From the NCBI GenBank assembly GCA_002071485.1, contig MWFF01000122.1, positions 1 to 61,456 of the forward strand: a stretch of 61,456 nt of DNA, in the 5' to 3' direction. The translations under genes were made by a program, and so were the position numbers. The notes under the pieces were generated by a model that searched no databases, was not told where the DNA came from, and saw only the letters and a program-made list of their open reading frames with translations. The DNA is from Verrucomicrobia bacterium ADurb.Bin006. Lineage in GTDB: Bacteria; Verrucomicrobiota; Verrucomicrobiia; Limisphaerales; J093. Every line of letters starts with the position of its first letter. Positions within the stretch are counted from its first letter, which is position 1. Positions 16,732 to 24,114 of this stretch are shown piece by piece.

Positions 16732-17949
16732 ATGAAACAACAGCGAATGAGGCGCCGTGACTTCCTGGGATCGGCGGCACTGGGCACGGCAGGGATCGTA
16801 TGGGGCGACCGCCTGACCGCATTGGCGTCCGGGGCCTCGCCCTTCAGAATCAACGAGCCCTTCGATGGAGCCGTCTTGAACCGGCGCCATGGCAAGGCTG
16901 TGGATGGCGGACTGGCAATCCTGGTTTCCGGCGTCGCCCCCGCGGACGCGCGGGTCATGGTCTGCGGCCGGGACGCCGAACGCCAGGGCGAGACCTTCTC
17001 GGCGGAGGTCGTGTTGCGCGAGTATGAGACGACCATCACGGCCACCTGCGCGGGCGGCTCAGGCCGCCTCGAGGATCGGGTGCGTGTCGTCTGGGACCGG
17101 CATTCGTTTCCCCGGTACCGTTTCTCGATCGATGACAACAGCTTCTTTCTGCGCGATATCCACCAGAAGCAGTACCGCTCGCTTTTCGATTCGTTCTATC
17201 TGGCGATGCTCCGCAAGCTGCACCGGGACTACGGGGTCAAGTTCAGCGTCAACATCTACTACACAACGGCCGATGGCTTCGACCTGACTCAGCTCTCCGA
17301 CCGCTACAAAGGCGAGTGGCGCGACTGTGCGGACTGGCTCAAGCTGGCTTTCCACGCCCACGCGGATAAGCCGGATCGCCCGTATGAGGATGTGTCCCCG
17401 GAGAAACTGATCGCCGATTTCGATCAGGTGGCCGAGCAGATTCACCGATTCGCCGGGGCGCAAAGCTACGCCCCTCCGACTGTGATCCACTGGGGGATGA
17501 CGCGGCAGGAATCGCTCAAGCCGCTCTTCGAGCGCGGTGTGCGGGCGCTCAGCGGCTACTTCGTCAAATGGAGCGGACGCTATGACGTGAACTACCGGCT
17601 CGACGACACGGTCTCGGAGTATCTCTCCCGACACGATTGCTGGAAACACTTCGACAGCGGGATTGTCTTCTCCCGCGTGGACATCGTCTGCAACGGCACG
17701 CCCCTCGACCAAATCGCGCCCACGCTCGAGCCGCTCGCGAAAGACCCCAACCAGGCGGAGATCATGGACCTGTTCACGCACGAACAGTACTTCTGGCCGT
17801 TCTACGCGAATTACATCGCCGATCACCCCCAACGGCTCGACGCCGCCATCCGCTGGGTGACCGAGCACGGCTATCGCCCGGTGTTCCTCCACGAGGGATT
17901 CCTCGGAGCTCCGACCCCTTCTATCGAGACGCCAACCAGGCCGGGCTGA
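16732..17949 (+). CDS. Tat-exported polysaccharide-deacetylase-like protein
   Basis: A 405-residue exported protein. A twin-arginine signal (RRRDFLGSAALGTAG) is followed by a beta-rich segment, then a domain reminiscent of the NodB fold: RFSIDDNSFFLRDI supplies an Asp pair and KLAFHAHADKPDRPYE supplies His residues for a D-H-H metal site. WVTEHGYRPVFLHEGFLG closes the barrel. The substrate is unknown, probably a polysaccharide. The ATG at 16732 gives a proper Tat signal and follows GGCGGGG. The last 325 bp are duplicated at 24881-25205, with one amino-acid change (Phe to Cys). The 270 bp before the gene (16462-16731) hold no supported feature. Confidence 0.7.
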   Translation: MKQQRMRRRDFLGSAALGTAGIVWGDRLTALASGASPFRINEPFDGAVLNRRHGKAVDGGLAILVSGVAPADARVMVCGRDAERQGETFSAEVVLREYETTITATCAGGSGRLEDRVRVVWDRHSFPRYRFSIDDNSFFLRDIHQKQYRSLFDSFYLAMLRKLHRDYGVKFSVNIYYTTADGFDLTQLSDRYKGEWRDCADWLKLAFHAHADKPDRPYEDVSPEKLIADFDQVAEQIHRFAGAQSYAPPTVIHWGMTRQESLKPLFERGVRALSGYFVKWSGRYDVNYRLDDTVSEYLSRHDCWKHFDSGIVFSRVDIVCNGTPLDQIAPTLEPLAKDPNQAEIMDLFTHEQYFWPFYANYIADHPQRLDAAIRWVTEHGYRPVFLHEGFLGAPTPSIETPTRPG

Positions 17950-18113
17950 ATAGGCCACGGACGATTGTGTGGCGGGCTGAGAACCGTCCGGTTCCCTGTC
18001 AACTGCTCGGTAGAGTGAGCTTTCCGGCTACGGCGACTCGACGCGGTAGAGGTGGGTCTTGGTGCGCAGGTAGAAGGCGCGGCCGGACACGGCCGGCGAG
18101 GCCATGAAACCGT
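17625..18113 (+). repeat. 489-bp direct repeat, copy 1 (left flank of island)
   Basis: This stretch recurs in the same orientation at 24881-25369 with a constant offset of 7256 bp, no gaps and two mismatches noticed by eye (17650 T/G and 17703 C/G). It covers the 3' end of the deacetylase-like gene, the intergenic gap and the last 86 bp of the convergent PQQ-propeller gene. In this copy the deacetylase gene is whole and the propeller gene is cut. The repeat ends abruptly at 18113, where unrelated sequence begins. Confidence 0.95.
18028..18113 (-). pseudogene. Tail of PQQ-propeller gene, truncated copy
   Basis: These bases encode GFMASPAVSGRAFYL and the rest of the C-terminus (to RVESP) of the propeller protein at 25284-26570, with the same stop. 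Upstream of 18113 the sequence is unrelated, so only about 28 codons remain. It is the right-hand part of the duplicated 489-bp segment. Confidence 0.9.
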
Positions 18114-18161
18114 TCAACATCATTTTCGACGAGGTTGGCGGACAATTCTTCCTCCGAGGTG

Positions 18162-18572
18162 TCAGGCGGTGCATAGCGCTGTCACCCCGGCGGGGATGGG
18201 CTGGAACTCTTCGCCACTGCATGGCTCGAAGCCCTCAATCAAATCCGTGCGGCGGATGCCCTCGGTCACACCCAGCAGCATCAGCGGGTCGGGCGGGTTG
18301 GCGGGATCGAAGCCGCTCCACTTCAGAAACGCATCATATTCCGGGCGCGACTTGGGCAGGAGACGGTTGGCGAAGATGGGGAACAACTCCGGCGATTCGT
18401 AAATCTCCGCCAGGTCTTCCATGCCGTTGAACGGCGTGAACCCCTTGGCCGTCCGCGCGCCCTGCGTATAGACAAAGCGGTAAACGCCCCGGTCGAATTG
18501 CAGCCGGCCAATAGGACTCCAGCCGCCGTGGTGGGGCTCGCTCGACCGGGAGGCGGCAAGCAGTGTGCTCAT
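18162..18572 (-). pseudogene. HIRAN-associated protein, C-terminally truncated
   Basis: A 136-residue frame with a conserved-looking core: PIGRLQFDRGVYRFVYTQGA, GFTPFNGMEDLAEIYESPEL, FPIFANRLLPKSRPEYDAF and LKWSGFDPANPPDPL. I recognise this as the N-terminal part of proteins that end in a HIRAN domain and occur beside HipA-like kinases. The HIRAN part should follow FEPC, but here the frame stops within about 20 residues, 48 bp from the island border, so the gene was cut when the island formed. It could still make a short protein. The recognition is from memory and moderately certain. Confidence 0.55.
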
Positions 18573-18576
18573 GACT

Positions 18577-18859
18577 TCAAAAACATAACCGCAACCGGCG
18601 CTGATTGATACTCAATAGCGCCGCCGTAAATTGTCTCGTGACCGGGGACTCATAGGCCAGTTCGTATTCGATGTGCGGAAGGCTGAGCCGCCGGGCCAGT
18701 TCGCACACGACCTTCTCCGCCCAAATCTTCACCCGTGCCACGCTCTTCCGCCTTGAACAGAAACCGTTTGCCATCCACTGTGAACCAGAATTTGCGCTTC
18801 GTGCCGAGATACTCGATGTCCTCGGACTGCGTCTGATCAACTTGGCGGATGGGGAACAT
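18577..18859 (-). pseudogene. HipA-like kinase N-terminal remnant, frameshifted
   Basis: From the ATG at 18859 the frame reads MFPIRQVDQTQSEDIEYLG, then KRKFWFTVDGKRFLFKAEER and GTGED, the usual opening of HipA-like kinases adjacent to HIRAN proteins. An extra T in a GATTTGGG context near 18730 then shifts the frame; reading continues in the next frame as WAEKVVCELARRLSLPHIEYELAYE, which restores the family sequence. After YELAYE the similarity ends and a stop follows, so at least 200 codons including the kinase core are missing. It is a dead gene: one frameshift and a large deletion. Confidence 0.6.
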
Positions 18860-18865
18860 GGCGCG

Positions 18866-18946
18866 TTATTTGACCGGCACGCGCAATTCGCCAGTCAGCA
18901 GCTTGGGCAGCAGCGCTGCACGCTCGGTAATTTTTTCATGGCCACC
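18866..18946 (-). pseudogene. HsdS C-terminal remnant
   Basis: Minus-strand codons just before the TAA at 18866-18868 read ITERAALLPKLLTGELRVPVK, the standard C-terminus of type I specificity subunits (compare RDALLPKLLSGELR in the intact hsdS at 20213-21484). A TGA lies 26 codons upstream, so only this scrap is left. It sits 6 nt before the HipA-like remnant, implying that an earlier hsdS-hipA-HIRAN order was broken. It also shows what an uninterrupted HsdS tail looks like (GELRVP). Confidence 0.65.
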
Positions 18947-19029
18947 TCATTCGGTGAAGTTCATGCGTTGCCGGATATGTCCAAGCCGTGAACACATTTT
19001 TGCGATGCGTCCAAATAATGCGTTTCTTT

Positions 19030-19052
19030 GGACATGTCGTAAAGACGTGTCC
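19030..19052. repeat. Short hairpin in the gap downstream of fic
   Basis: GGACATGTC (19030-19038) and GACGTGTCC (19044-19052) pair at 8 of 9 positions around a 5-nt loop. It lies in the 187-bp non-coding gap between the Fic gene stop and the hsdS remnant. No T-run follows on the minus strand, so it is not a textbook terminator, but it is placed where the island operon transcript would end. Confidence 0.4.
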
Positions 19053-19133
19053 GAGGCCCGCCCATTTCTGCGGCGGCGGCCGCCACGCGGCGGGGGCGCG
19101 GGGCGGGCCGGAAAAACCTGGGACGGTGGAGGC

Positions 19134-20216
19134 TCATGCCGTCAGTGCCTTGAGCAAGGCCGGGTGTTTGTAAAGGACTTCCCGCCCGCGTTTTTCGCTT
19201 TTGAGGATGCCCAATTTTTCGAGTTCCTGAAGGTATTCGGACGCGGTCTTGCGTTCCGCGATGCCGGCATTCACGACGAACTGGATTTTGCAATACGGCT
19301 GGGTGAAGACCAATTCGACCAGTTCCTTGGAATACACCTTGGCAGGCAGCTTGGCGCGGCACTTCGTCAGCGTCTGGTCAAATAAATCGCGAATCGCCTG
19401 AATCCGTCCGGTGGTCCAATTTGCCGTTTCCTCGACCCCAGCCAGAATGAAAAGCAGCCATGCCTCCCAGTCACCGCGCTCGGTGACGCCTCGCAGCAGC
19501 CGGTAATACTCGGCCTTGTGTTGAATGAGATGCCGGCTGAGATAGAGAACCGGGATGCGCAGCAAACCGGCATGAATGAGCAGCAGAATGTTCAGGATGC
19601 GCCCGGTGCGCCCGTTCCCGTCGCTGAACGGGTGGATGGCCTCAAATTGATAATGCGCCACCGCCATCCGCACCAGCGGATCGAGGTCGTCATCACCGAG
19701 CAGAAATTCCTCCAGATTTTTGAGCTTGGCCCGCATGACGGCGGCTCCCTTGGGCGGAGTGTAGGTGACGGTCTTGGCGGCGGGATTGCCGATGTAAACA
19801 CCATCATCCGAGCGAAACTTGACCTTCTCGTCGCGGAGGACTCCGCATAATTCCTCAAGCAGACTCAAACGGATCGGCCGGTCGCGGACGGCCTCAAAAC
19901 CACGCCGCAGCGCCGCGCGATAACGGAGAACCTCCTTGGTGGCCGGGTCAGTCACCCGGCTTTCATCCAGCGCGGCCTGAAACAGCGCGTCCTGGGTGGT
20001 GACGATGTTTTCAATTTCCGAACTGAGCTTGGCTTCCTGGAGCGGAATGGCGTTGATGAGGATCGTCTGATTGGGAATGAGGTCGCCCGCGCCTTTAAGC
20101 TCGGCCAGCGCGCGATTGGCGGCCACACACCGTTTGAGCACCGCCTTGGTTTCGAGCTCAATCCCGGGCGGCAGCAGCGGAAGCTCGTTGTAAGGTTGTT
20201 TGGGATCGTAGCTCAT
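19134..20216 (-). CDS. Fic-domain protein AMP-transferase, class II
   Basis: A 360-residue Fic protein, which transfers AMP from ATP to target-protein hydroxyls. The Fic core motif is intact: HPFSDGNGRTGR with catalytic His. An inhibitory helix motif lies near the N-terminus (SSEIENI, the S-x-x-x-E-N pattern), which makes it class II and self-restrained. The N-terminal LPLLPPG and the C-terminal winged-helix (ERKTASEYLQELEKLGIL) match the SoFic-type architecture and length. It overlaps hsdS by 4 nt (ATGA), so it is cotranslated with the modification subunits and occupies the place where hsdR might be expected. A toxin-like or defence role is inference. Confidence 0.93.
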   Translation of the reverse strand: MSYDPKQPYNELPLLPPGIELETKAVLKRCVAANRALAELKGAGDLIPNQTILINAIPLQEAKLSSEIENIVTTQDALFQAALDESRVTDPATKEVLRYRAALRRGFEAVRDRPIRLSLLEELCGVLRDEKVKFRSDDGVYIGNPAAKTVTYTPPKGAAVMRAKLKNLEEFLLGDDDLDPLVRMAVAHYQFEAIHPFSDGNGRTGRILNILLLIHAGLLRIPVLYLSRHLIQHKAEYYRLLRGVTERGDWEAWLLFILAGVEETANWTTGRIQAIRDLFDQTLTKCRAKLPAKVYSKELVELVFTQPYCKIQFVVNAGIAERKTASEYLQELEKLGILKSEKRGREVLYKHPALLKALTA

Positions 20217-21484
20217 GAGGAAAATGGCACGCCTGCCTGCGTGCCACGCACAGGCAGGCGCAATTCGCCGGAGAGCAGCTTGGGCAGCAGCGCGTCGCGC
20301 AACGCGGCGAGGGTGCGGGATTCCAAATTGTTTGTGATGAGCTTTTCAATGAGCGGCGACATTGTTTCGCTCATTTCTTTTAGTTCGGGTGGAGTCGGAA
20401 CAAATACTTTTGCTTGGGTCAAGTGCTTGCGCTGAATGTGGCCCATTGTCGTTGTTTTGTCGGCAGCGATGGCTTGGAATTCCGATAAATGGTGTCGCGT
20501 CCAAAGGAAATAGAACCACTTTGGGAACTGGTCAGACGAGACTTTGAAAAGATGTTGGTTTAACGCACCGCGACCACCACACCAAAGCTCAACTTCCAAA
20601 CTACCAGACCAAGAGAAGAGCACGTCGCCATCTTCAATGACGTATTCGGTTGGAACCCTGAAGCTAGCTTGGTCAGCGCCGTCGGTATTGCCAGCGCGCA
20701 ACTGAGCAATCTTGATGACCGGCAACGAATCGTCCCCGTCGGGTGGGAATTTTTGGAGCGCGAGTCCGTTCAAGAAAGTTGCGACGTGGTCGAGACTTTC
20801 TTCGCGCCAGCCTTTGGGGAGTTTGGTGGCCTGCCTGCCGCTGCCCTCGCGGCGCAGGCAAGCGTCCCTGTCTGCCGCGCCACTTCGCTCTGCGGCGCAG
20901 GCTGGCACGAACCAGTGTTTGAACAGGGTTTGCGCCAGCGCCTCCAGCGTTTGATTCATCTGCCGGTTCAACTCAATCTTGTCGTCCAGCGCGCCCAGCA
21001 CCCCCGCAATCGCCCGCTGCTCCGCAAGCGGGGGAATGGGCAAATGGGAATTGGGAATGTCTGAACATTTCAGGCTGTCGAACACAGCGCCAACATTCAG
21101 AAACTTCCCGATTTGTTCCCACCAATCGTTGCCGCGCACCAGCCAGCGAAGAAACGGCGGAAACATCTTTTGTTCATCGGCACGAAGCAAAACGAGATTC
21201 TGACCAAGCGCACATTCGAGTCCGGCGGGAACGACTGCCGTTTCACCAGGATTACATCGGCGGGAAAGAATTACGTCGTTCGCCTTCGGATTCGCCTTTC
21301 GAGTCCAAGCTACAAAATGTTCGCGTGCAATTCGGCGAACATCGGTAAGATCAATTCGTCCCTGCTTTAGTTGCGGAATGGCAATGTAGGGATAGCCAGC
21401 GGAAGCAGCGGGCGGCGTGCGGTGATCACAATCAATCACCGATACGCCAGCATTGCGGAGAGATATTTTCTTCCACCCGTTCAC
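20213..21484 (-). CDS. hsdS: Type I restriction-modification specificity subunit HsdS
   Basis: The DNA-recognition subunit, 423 residues. It has two target recognition domains, each followed by a conserved helix: TRD1 (about 1-150), CR1 with PIPPLAEQRAIAGVLGALDD and KIELNRQMNQTLEALAQTLF, TRD2 starting at LPKGWREESLDHV, and CR2 ending in LAALRDALLPKLLSGELR. Two palindromic elements are inserted in frame: about 75 nt after KHWFV (20830-20904) and 27 nt in the C-terminal tail (20232-20258). Removing the 27 nt restores GELRVPFSS, matching the GELRVP of the remnant at 18866. The start overlaps the upstream short frame (ATGA). HsdM lies two genes upstream in the same operon. Confidence 0.93.
   Translation of the reverse strand: MNGWKKISLRNAGVSVIDCDHRTPPAASAGYPYIAIPQLKQGRIDLTDVRRIAREHFVAWTRKANPKANDVILSRRCNPGETAVVPAGLECALGQNLVLLRADEQKMFPPFLRWLVRGNDWWEQIGKFLNVGAVFDSLKCSDIPNSHLPIPPLAEQRAIAGVLGALDDKIELNRQMNQTLEALAQTLFKHWFVPACAAERSGAADRDACLRREGSGRQATKLPKGWREESLDHVATFLNGLALQKFPPDGDDSLPVIKIAQLRAGNTDGADQASFRVPTEYVIEDGDVLFSWSGSLEVELWCGGRGALNQHLFKVSSDQFPKWFYFLWTRHHLSEFQAIAADKTTTMGHIQRKHLTQAKVFVPTPPELKEMSETMSPLIEKLITNNLESRTLAALRDALLPKLLSGELRLPVRGTQAGVPFSS
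20232..20258. mobile_element. 27-nt palindromic element in hsdS tail
   Basis: The bases form a near-perfect palindrome beginning CCTGCCTGCGTG and ending in CAGGCAGG. Cutting out exactly these 27 nt leaves hsdS in frame and yields GELRVPFSS, the tail expected from the hsdS remnant. The ends match the 60-nt (23356-23415) and 30-nt (39719-39748) elements. Confidence 0.75.
20830..20904. mobile_element. About 75-nt palindromic element in hsdS linker
   Basis: The stretch begins CCTGCCTGCCGCTG and ends near GCGCAGGCTGG, with internal GCGCAGGCA copies that suggest a composite. It encodes a Cys/Arg/Ala-rich segment (PACAAERSGAADRDACL and RREGSGRQ) between KHWFV and ATKLPKGW, at the linker between the first helix and TRD2. 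Such residues are foreign to HsdS proteins. The length is 25 codons, so the frame is kept. Confidence 0.65.
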
Positions 21485-21669
21485 GGTTGGTCTCCTTTCC
21501 GGTGCGGCGCGGTTTTCCCGGCGGCGAACACCGCGAGCAGTCGTCCGTTTTCCGGCGACCGATGGGACGCAGGCGACGGATGGCGCGGCGCACGGTTTCC
21601 CGGCGACGGACGGGGGCGAGTGCCGGTCGCATCGGGGGCATCGGTCGCATTTTCTTTGTGGTTAGGCAT
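21481..21669 (-). other. Short repeat-rich frame between four-helix protein and hsdS
   Basis: A 62-codon frame from an ATG at 21669 overlaps the stop of the four-helix protein and ends with a TGA overlapping the hsdS ATG. Its peptide is Pro/Arg/His-rich with no recognisable domain. The first ~33 nt closely resemble the start of the four-helix gene (both ATGCCT-AA-C, then AAGAAAAATGCGAC-GATGC-like), and the rest is built from GCGACGGATG-type repeats. It may be a coupling leader or repeat-filled spacer rather than a gene. Confidence 0.35.
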
Positions 21670-22327
21670 GCGGGTCTCTCTGGTTTTGTCGGGCGCGGGC
21701 GGCCAGCCGCGCGCGGGTCATGCGCTCGCGCAGGCCGCCTTGTTCGAGGAAATCCCTTTCCAACCGGCGGAGCTGCTGATCCAGCAGCCAGTTGGCCTGG
21801 TGAATCAGCGAAATGAGAATGTTCGCCACCACTTCCGCCGGGCGCGTTTCGATGAACTCCCGAAAATCTTCGTAGGAAAGATTGTCCTTTTTGCCCAGCT
21901 TGCGCACATAGAGCGCTTCCTTGGAATTTTTATCCCAGAGCTTGAGCCCGTGCTGGCGCAGGTAATCCTGATAATCGCCAAGGAGTTCCTCCAGGCTGGC
22001 GCGGGCGACGTTGGTAAGCTTGATTTCGGATTCCTTGGACGTGCCGGAAATGCGGCTGCCTTCGGCGATGTTTTTGTTGCCGCTGCGCGCGGCCTGCACC
22101 ATCTGGTCGTGGGTGCGGGACTTGATGCTGATGAACCGGTCGCAGAAGCGGACGGTGGCGTCGTAGATGATTTGCGTTTTGGGGTAGGAGAACAGCTTTT
22201 GGTAGCCGCCGTGCGGGGGGATGAAGCCTTCCGAATGCGACGGTGGCGACGGTGGCGACGATGGCGACGGATGACGGGCGTCAGCCGCCTTGGTTGCATC
22301 TGTCGCATTTTTCTTCCGTTCAGGCAT
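21662..22327 (-). CDS. Four-helix-bundle suffix-domain protein in hsd operon
   Basis: A 221-residue protein. The N-terminal ~35 residues are low complexity ([10 protein letters not shown], encoded by 9-bp GGTGGCGAC repeats at 22238-22273). A segment [20 protein letters not shown] then leads into the four-helix-bundle pattern of the 23S-IVS protein family: [40 protein letters not shown], then [19 protein letters not shown]. The suffix-type version is known in modification operons of environmental bacteria. Its ATG overlaps the hsdM stop by 8 nt. Function is unknown; a structural or RNA/DNA-binding partner of the modification complex is possible. Confidence 0.8.
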   Translation of the reverse strand: MPERKKNATDATKAADARHPSPSSPPSPPSHSEGFIPPHGGYQKLFSYPKTQIIYDATVRFCDRFISIKSRTHDQMVQAARSGNKNIAEGSRISGTSKESEIKLTNVARASLEELLGDYQDYLRQHGLKLWDKNSKEALYVRKLGKKDNLSYEDFREFIETRPAEVVANILISLIHQANWLLDQQLRRLERDFLEQGGLRERMTRARLAARARQNQRDPHA

Positions 22328-24008
22328 AGCCCAGCCCTTTCAAATTGCGGCGAATAGTTTTCTCCAGTCTGGCTGATTCCGCAAATTGTTCGTCCAGTTT
22401 GGCGGTGAGCCGCTTCATTTTTTGCGCGAACGGTTCGCCGTCGTCCTCGGCTTCCTCCGCGCCGACATAGCGCCCCGGCGTCAGCACATGACCGTGGCGG
22501 GCGATTTCTTCGAGCGTCACACTTTTGCAGAAGCCGGGCGTATCTTTGTATTTGCCTGCGCCTTTGCCCGCTTGCCTGCCCGACGCCGGCAGGTCGCCGC
22601 GCCAGGCGTGGTAGGTGTCGGCAGTCTTGGCGATGTCGTCGTCGGTCAGTTCGCGGTGGACGCGGTCAACCAGCGTGCCGAGTTTGCGCGCGTCAATGAA
22701 GAGGACGTGCCGGCGGCGGTCGCGGAATTTCCCCTCTCCCTGCCCCTCTCCCCGCACGCGGGGCGAGGGAATTGATTTGCCGGATTTGTCGCGGGCCAGA
22801 AACCAAAGGCAAACCGGGATTTGCGTGGAATAGAAAAGTTGGCCCGGCAGCGCGACCATGCAGTCCACCAAATCGGCTTCGATGATGGCCCGGCGGATGT
22901 CTCCCTCGCCGGATTGCATCGAGGACATCGAGCCGTTGGCGAGCACGAAGCCCGCCGTGCCGGTGGGCGAGAGGTGGTGGATGAAGTGTTGCATCCAGGC
23001 GAAGTTGGCGTTGCCGGTGGGAGGCACACCAAATTTCCAGCGGACATCCTCGCGCAGGCGTTCGCCGCCCCAATCGCTCATGTTGAACGGCGGATTGGCG
23101 AGAATGTAGTCGGCCTTGAGGTCTTTGTGCAGGTCGCGCTGGAAGCTGTCGGCCGGTTCAAGGCCAAGATTCCCCTCAATGCCGCGAATGGCCAGATTCA
23201 TCCGCGCCAGCCGCCATGTCGTTGGATTGCTTTCGTGCCCCAAAACGTTGATGTCGCCGATGCGTCCCCCGTGGGCTTCCACGAATTTTTCGCTCTGGAC
23301 GAACATGCCGCCCGAACCGCAACAGGGATCGAACACGCGGCCTTTGTAAGGTGCGCCTGCCTGCCGCGACGAGCACGGCTTGCCTGCGGGTGGCGCGCAA
23401 GCCGGCGCAGGCAGGAGCATTTCAACGAGGAGTTGGACGACGCAACGGGGCGTGTAAAATTGTCCGCCTTTTTTGCCCTCGGCGCTGGCAAACTCACTCA
23501 GGAAATATTCATACACCCGGCCAATGATGTCCTTCGAGCGGCTTTGCTTGTCCCCCAAGCCGATGGTGGAAACGAGGTCAATGACCCCGCCGAGGTTTTG
23601 CTTGTCCAGATGTGGCCGGGCATAGTCCTTGGGCAACACGCCTTTGAGCGTCGGATTGTCTTTCTCGACGGCGACCATCGCGTCGTCGAGGTCTTTGCCG
23701 ATGGTGGGCTGCTTGGCGCGGCCCTGTAAATAGGACCAGCGGGCGATTTTGTTGACCCAAAAAATGTTGTCGGCGGTGTATTCGTCGCGGTCTTCGGGGT
23801 CGGAAGATTTGTCCTGGGCGAGCGCGGCGTGTTTTTCCTCGAAGGCGTCGGAGATGTATTTCAGGAAGATGAGGCCGAGGACGACCTGCTTGTATTCGGC
23901 GGCGTCAAGGTTGCCGCGCAGTTTATCAGCGGTGGCCCAGAGGGTGGCCTCGAAACCGAGAGCGCCGGAGTTGTTGCCGTTGGATTTTTTGCTGACAAGA
24001 CGCGGCAT
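22320..24008 (-). CDS. hsdM: Type I restriction-modification methyltransferase subunit HsdM
   Basis: An N6-adenine DNA methyltransferase subunit, 562 residues. The N-terminal helical domain starts at [20 protein letters not shown] and contains [14 protein letters not shown]. The catalytic domain has [14 protein letters not shown], the SAM site [16 protein letters not shown] and the catalytic [12 protein letters not shown]. Three short insertions lie in frame: 60 nt splitting EML from APYKGRV just before the SAM motif, 48 nt in the ARDKSGK/FRDRR loop, and about 24 nt after HAWRGD. The start at 24008 is where homology begins; the frame is open further upstream but meaningless. No hsdR is present in the window, so it may act as a methyltransferase only. 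Confidence 0.94.
   Translation of the reverse strand: MPRLVSKKSNGNNSGALGFEATLWATADKLRGNLDAAEYKQVVLGLIFLKYISDAFEEKHAALAQDKSSDPEDRDEYTADNIFWVNKIARWSYLQGRAKQPTIGKDLDDAMVAVEKDNPTLKGVLPKDYARPHLDKQNLGGVIDLVSTIGLGDKQSRSKDIIGRVYEYFLSEFASAEGKKGGQFYTPRCVVQLLVEMLLPAPACAPPAGKPCSSRQAGAPYKGRVFDPCCGSGGMFVQSEKFVEAHGGRIGDINVLGHESNPTTWRLARMNLAIRGIEGNLGLEPADSFQRDLHKDLKADYILANPPFNMSDWGGERLREDVRWKFGVPPTGNANFAWMQHFIHHLSPTGTAGFVLANGSMSSMQSGEGDIRRAIIEADLVDCMVALPGQLFYSTQIPVCLWFLARDKSGKSIPSPRVRGEGQGEGKFRDRRRHVLFIDARKLGTLVDRVHRELTDDDIAKTADTYHAWRGDLPASGRQAGKGAGKYKDTPGFCKSVTLEEIARHGHVLTPGRYVGAEEAEDDGEPFAQKMKRLTAKLDEQFAESARLEKTIRRNLKGLGYA
22570..22594. mobile_element. About 24-nt palindromic element near hsdM 3' end
   Basis: CTTGCCTGCC-CGAC-GCCGGCAGG forms a small palindrome, coding for LPASGRQAG between HAWRGD and the [11 protein letters not shown] segment. 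Exact borders are uncertain because the original sequence is not known. Its ends resemble those of the other elements in the island. Confidence 0.5.
22731..22778. mobile_element. 48-nt GGGAGAGGG-type element in hsdM
   Basis: Coding strand reads [15 protein letters not shown] in the middle of ARDKSGK-FRDRR. The 48 nt contain CTCTCCC-rich arms and CCCCGCACGCGGGG, a perfect palindrome with a two-base centre. The word ATTT occurs at both edges (22727-22730 and 22775-22778), as a 4-bp target duplication would. Sixteen codons are added without disturbing the frame. It belongs to the family of the larger repeats at 27656 and 39672. Confidence 0.7.
23356..23415. mobile_element. 60-nt palindromic element in hsdM before SAM motif
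   Basis: Both ends are exact: CCTGCCTGC at 23356 and GCAGGCAGG at 23415, with inner GGCTTGCC/GGCAAGCC-type pairing. It adds 20 codons ([20 protein letters not shown]) between EML and [12 protein letters not shown]. Removing it restores the sequence expected for HsdM. Pro, Cys and Arg in the insert are unlike the rest of the protein. Confidence 0.8.
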
Positions 24009-24114
24009 GGCGTGAGGATGCCGAAACTGCGTGGGGCTGACAAGTGACCGCGCCGACCGGATGGGCTGCGGCCAGCCCAGGAGGCGGTTCTCCGGAAGAA
24101 AAGCGGGAAAGTGA

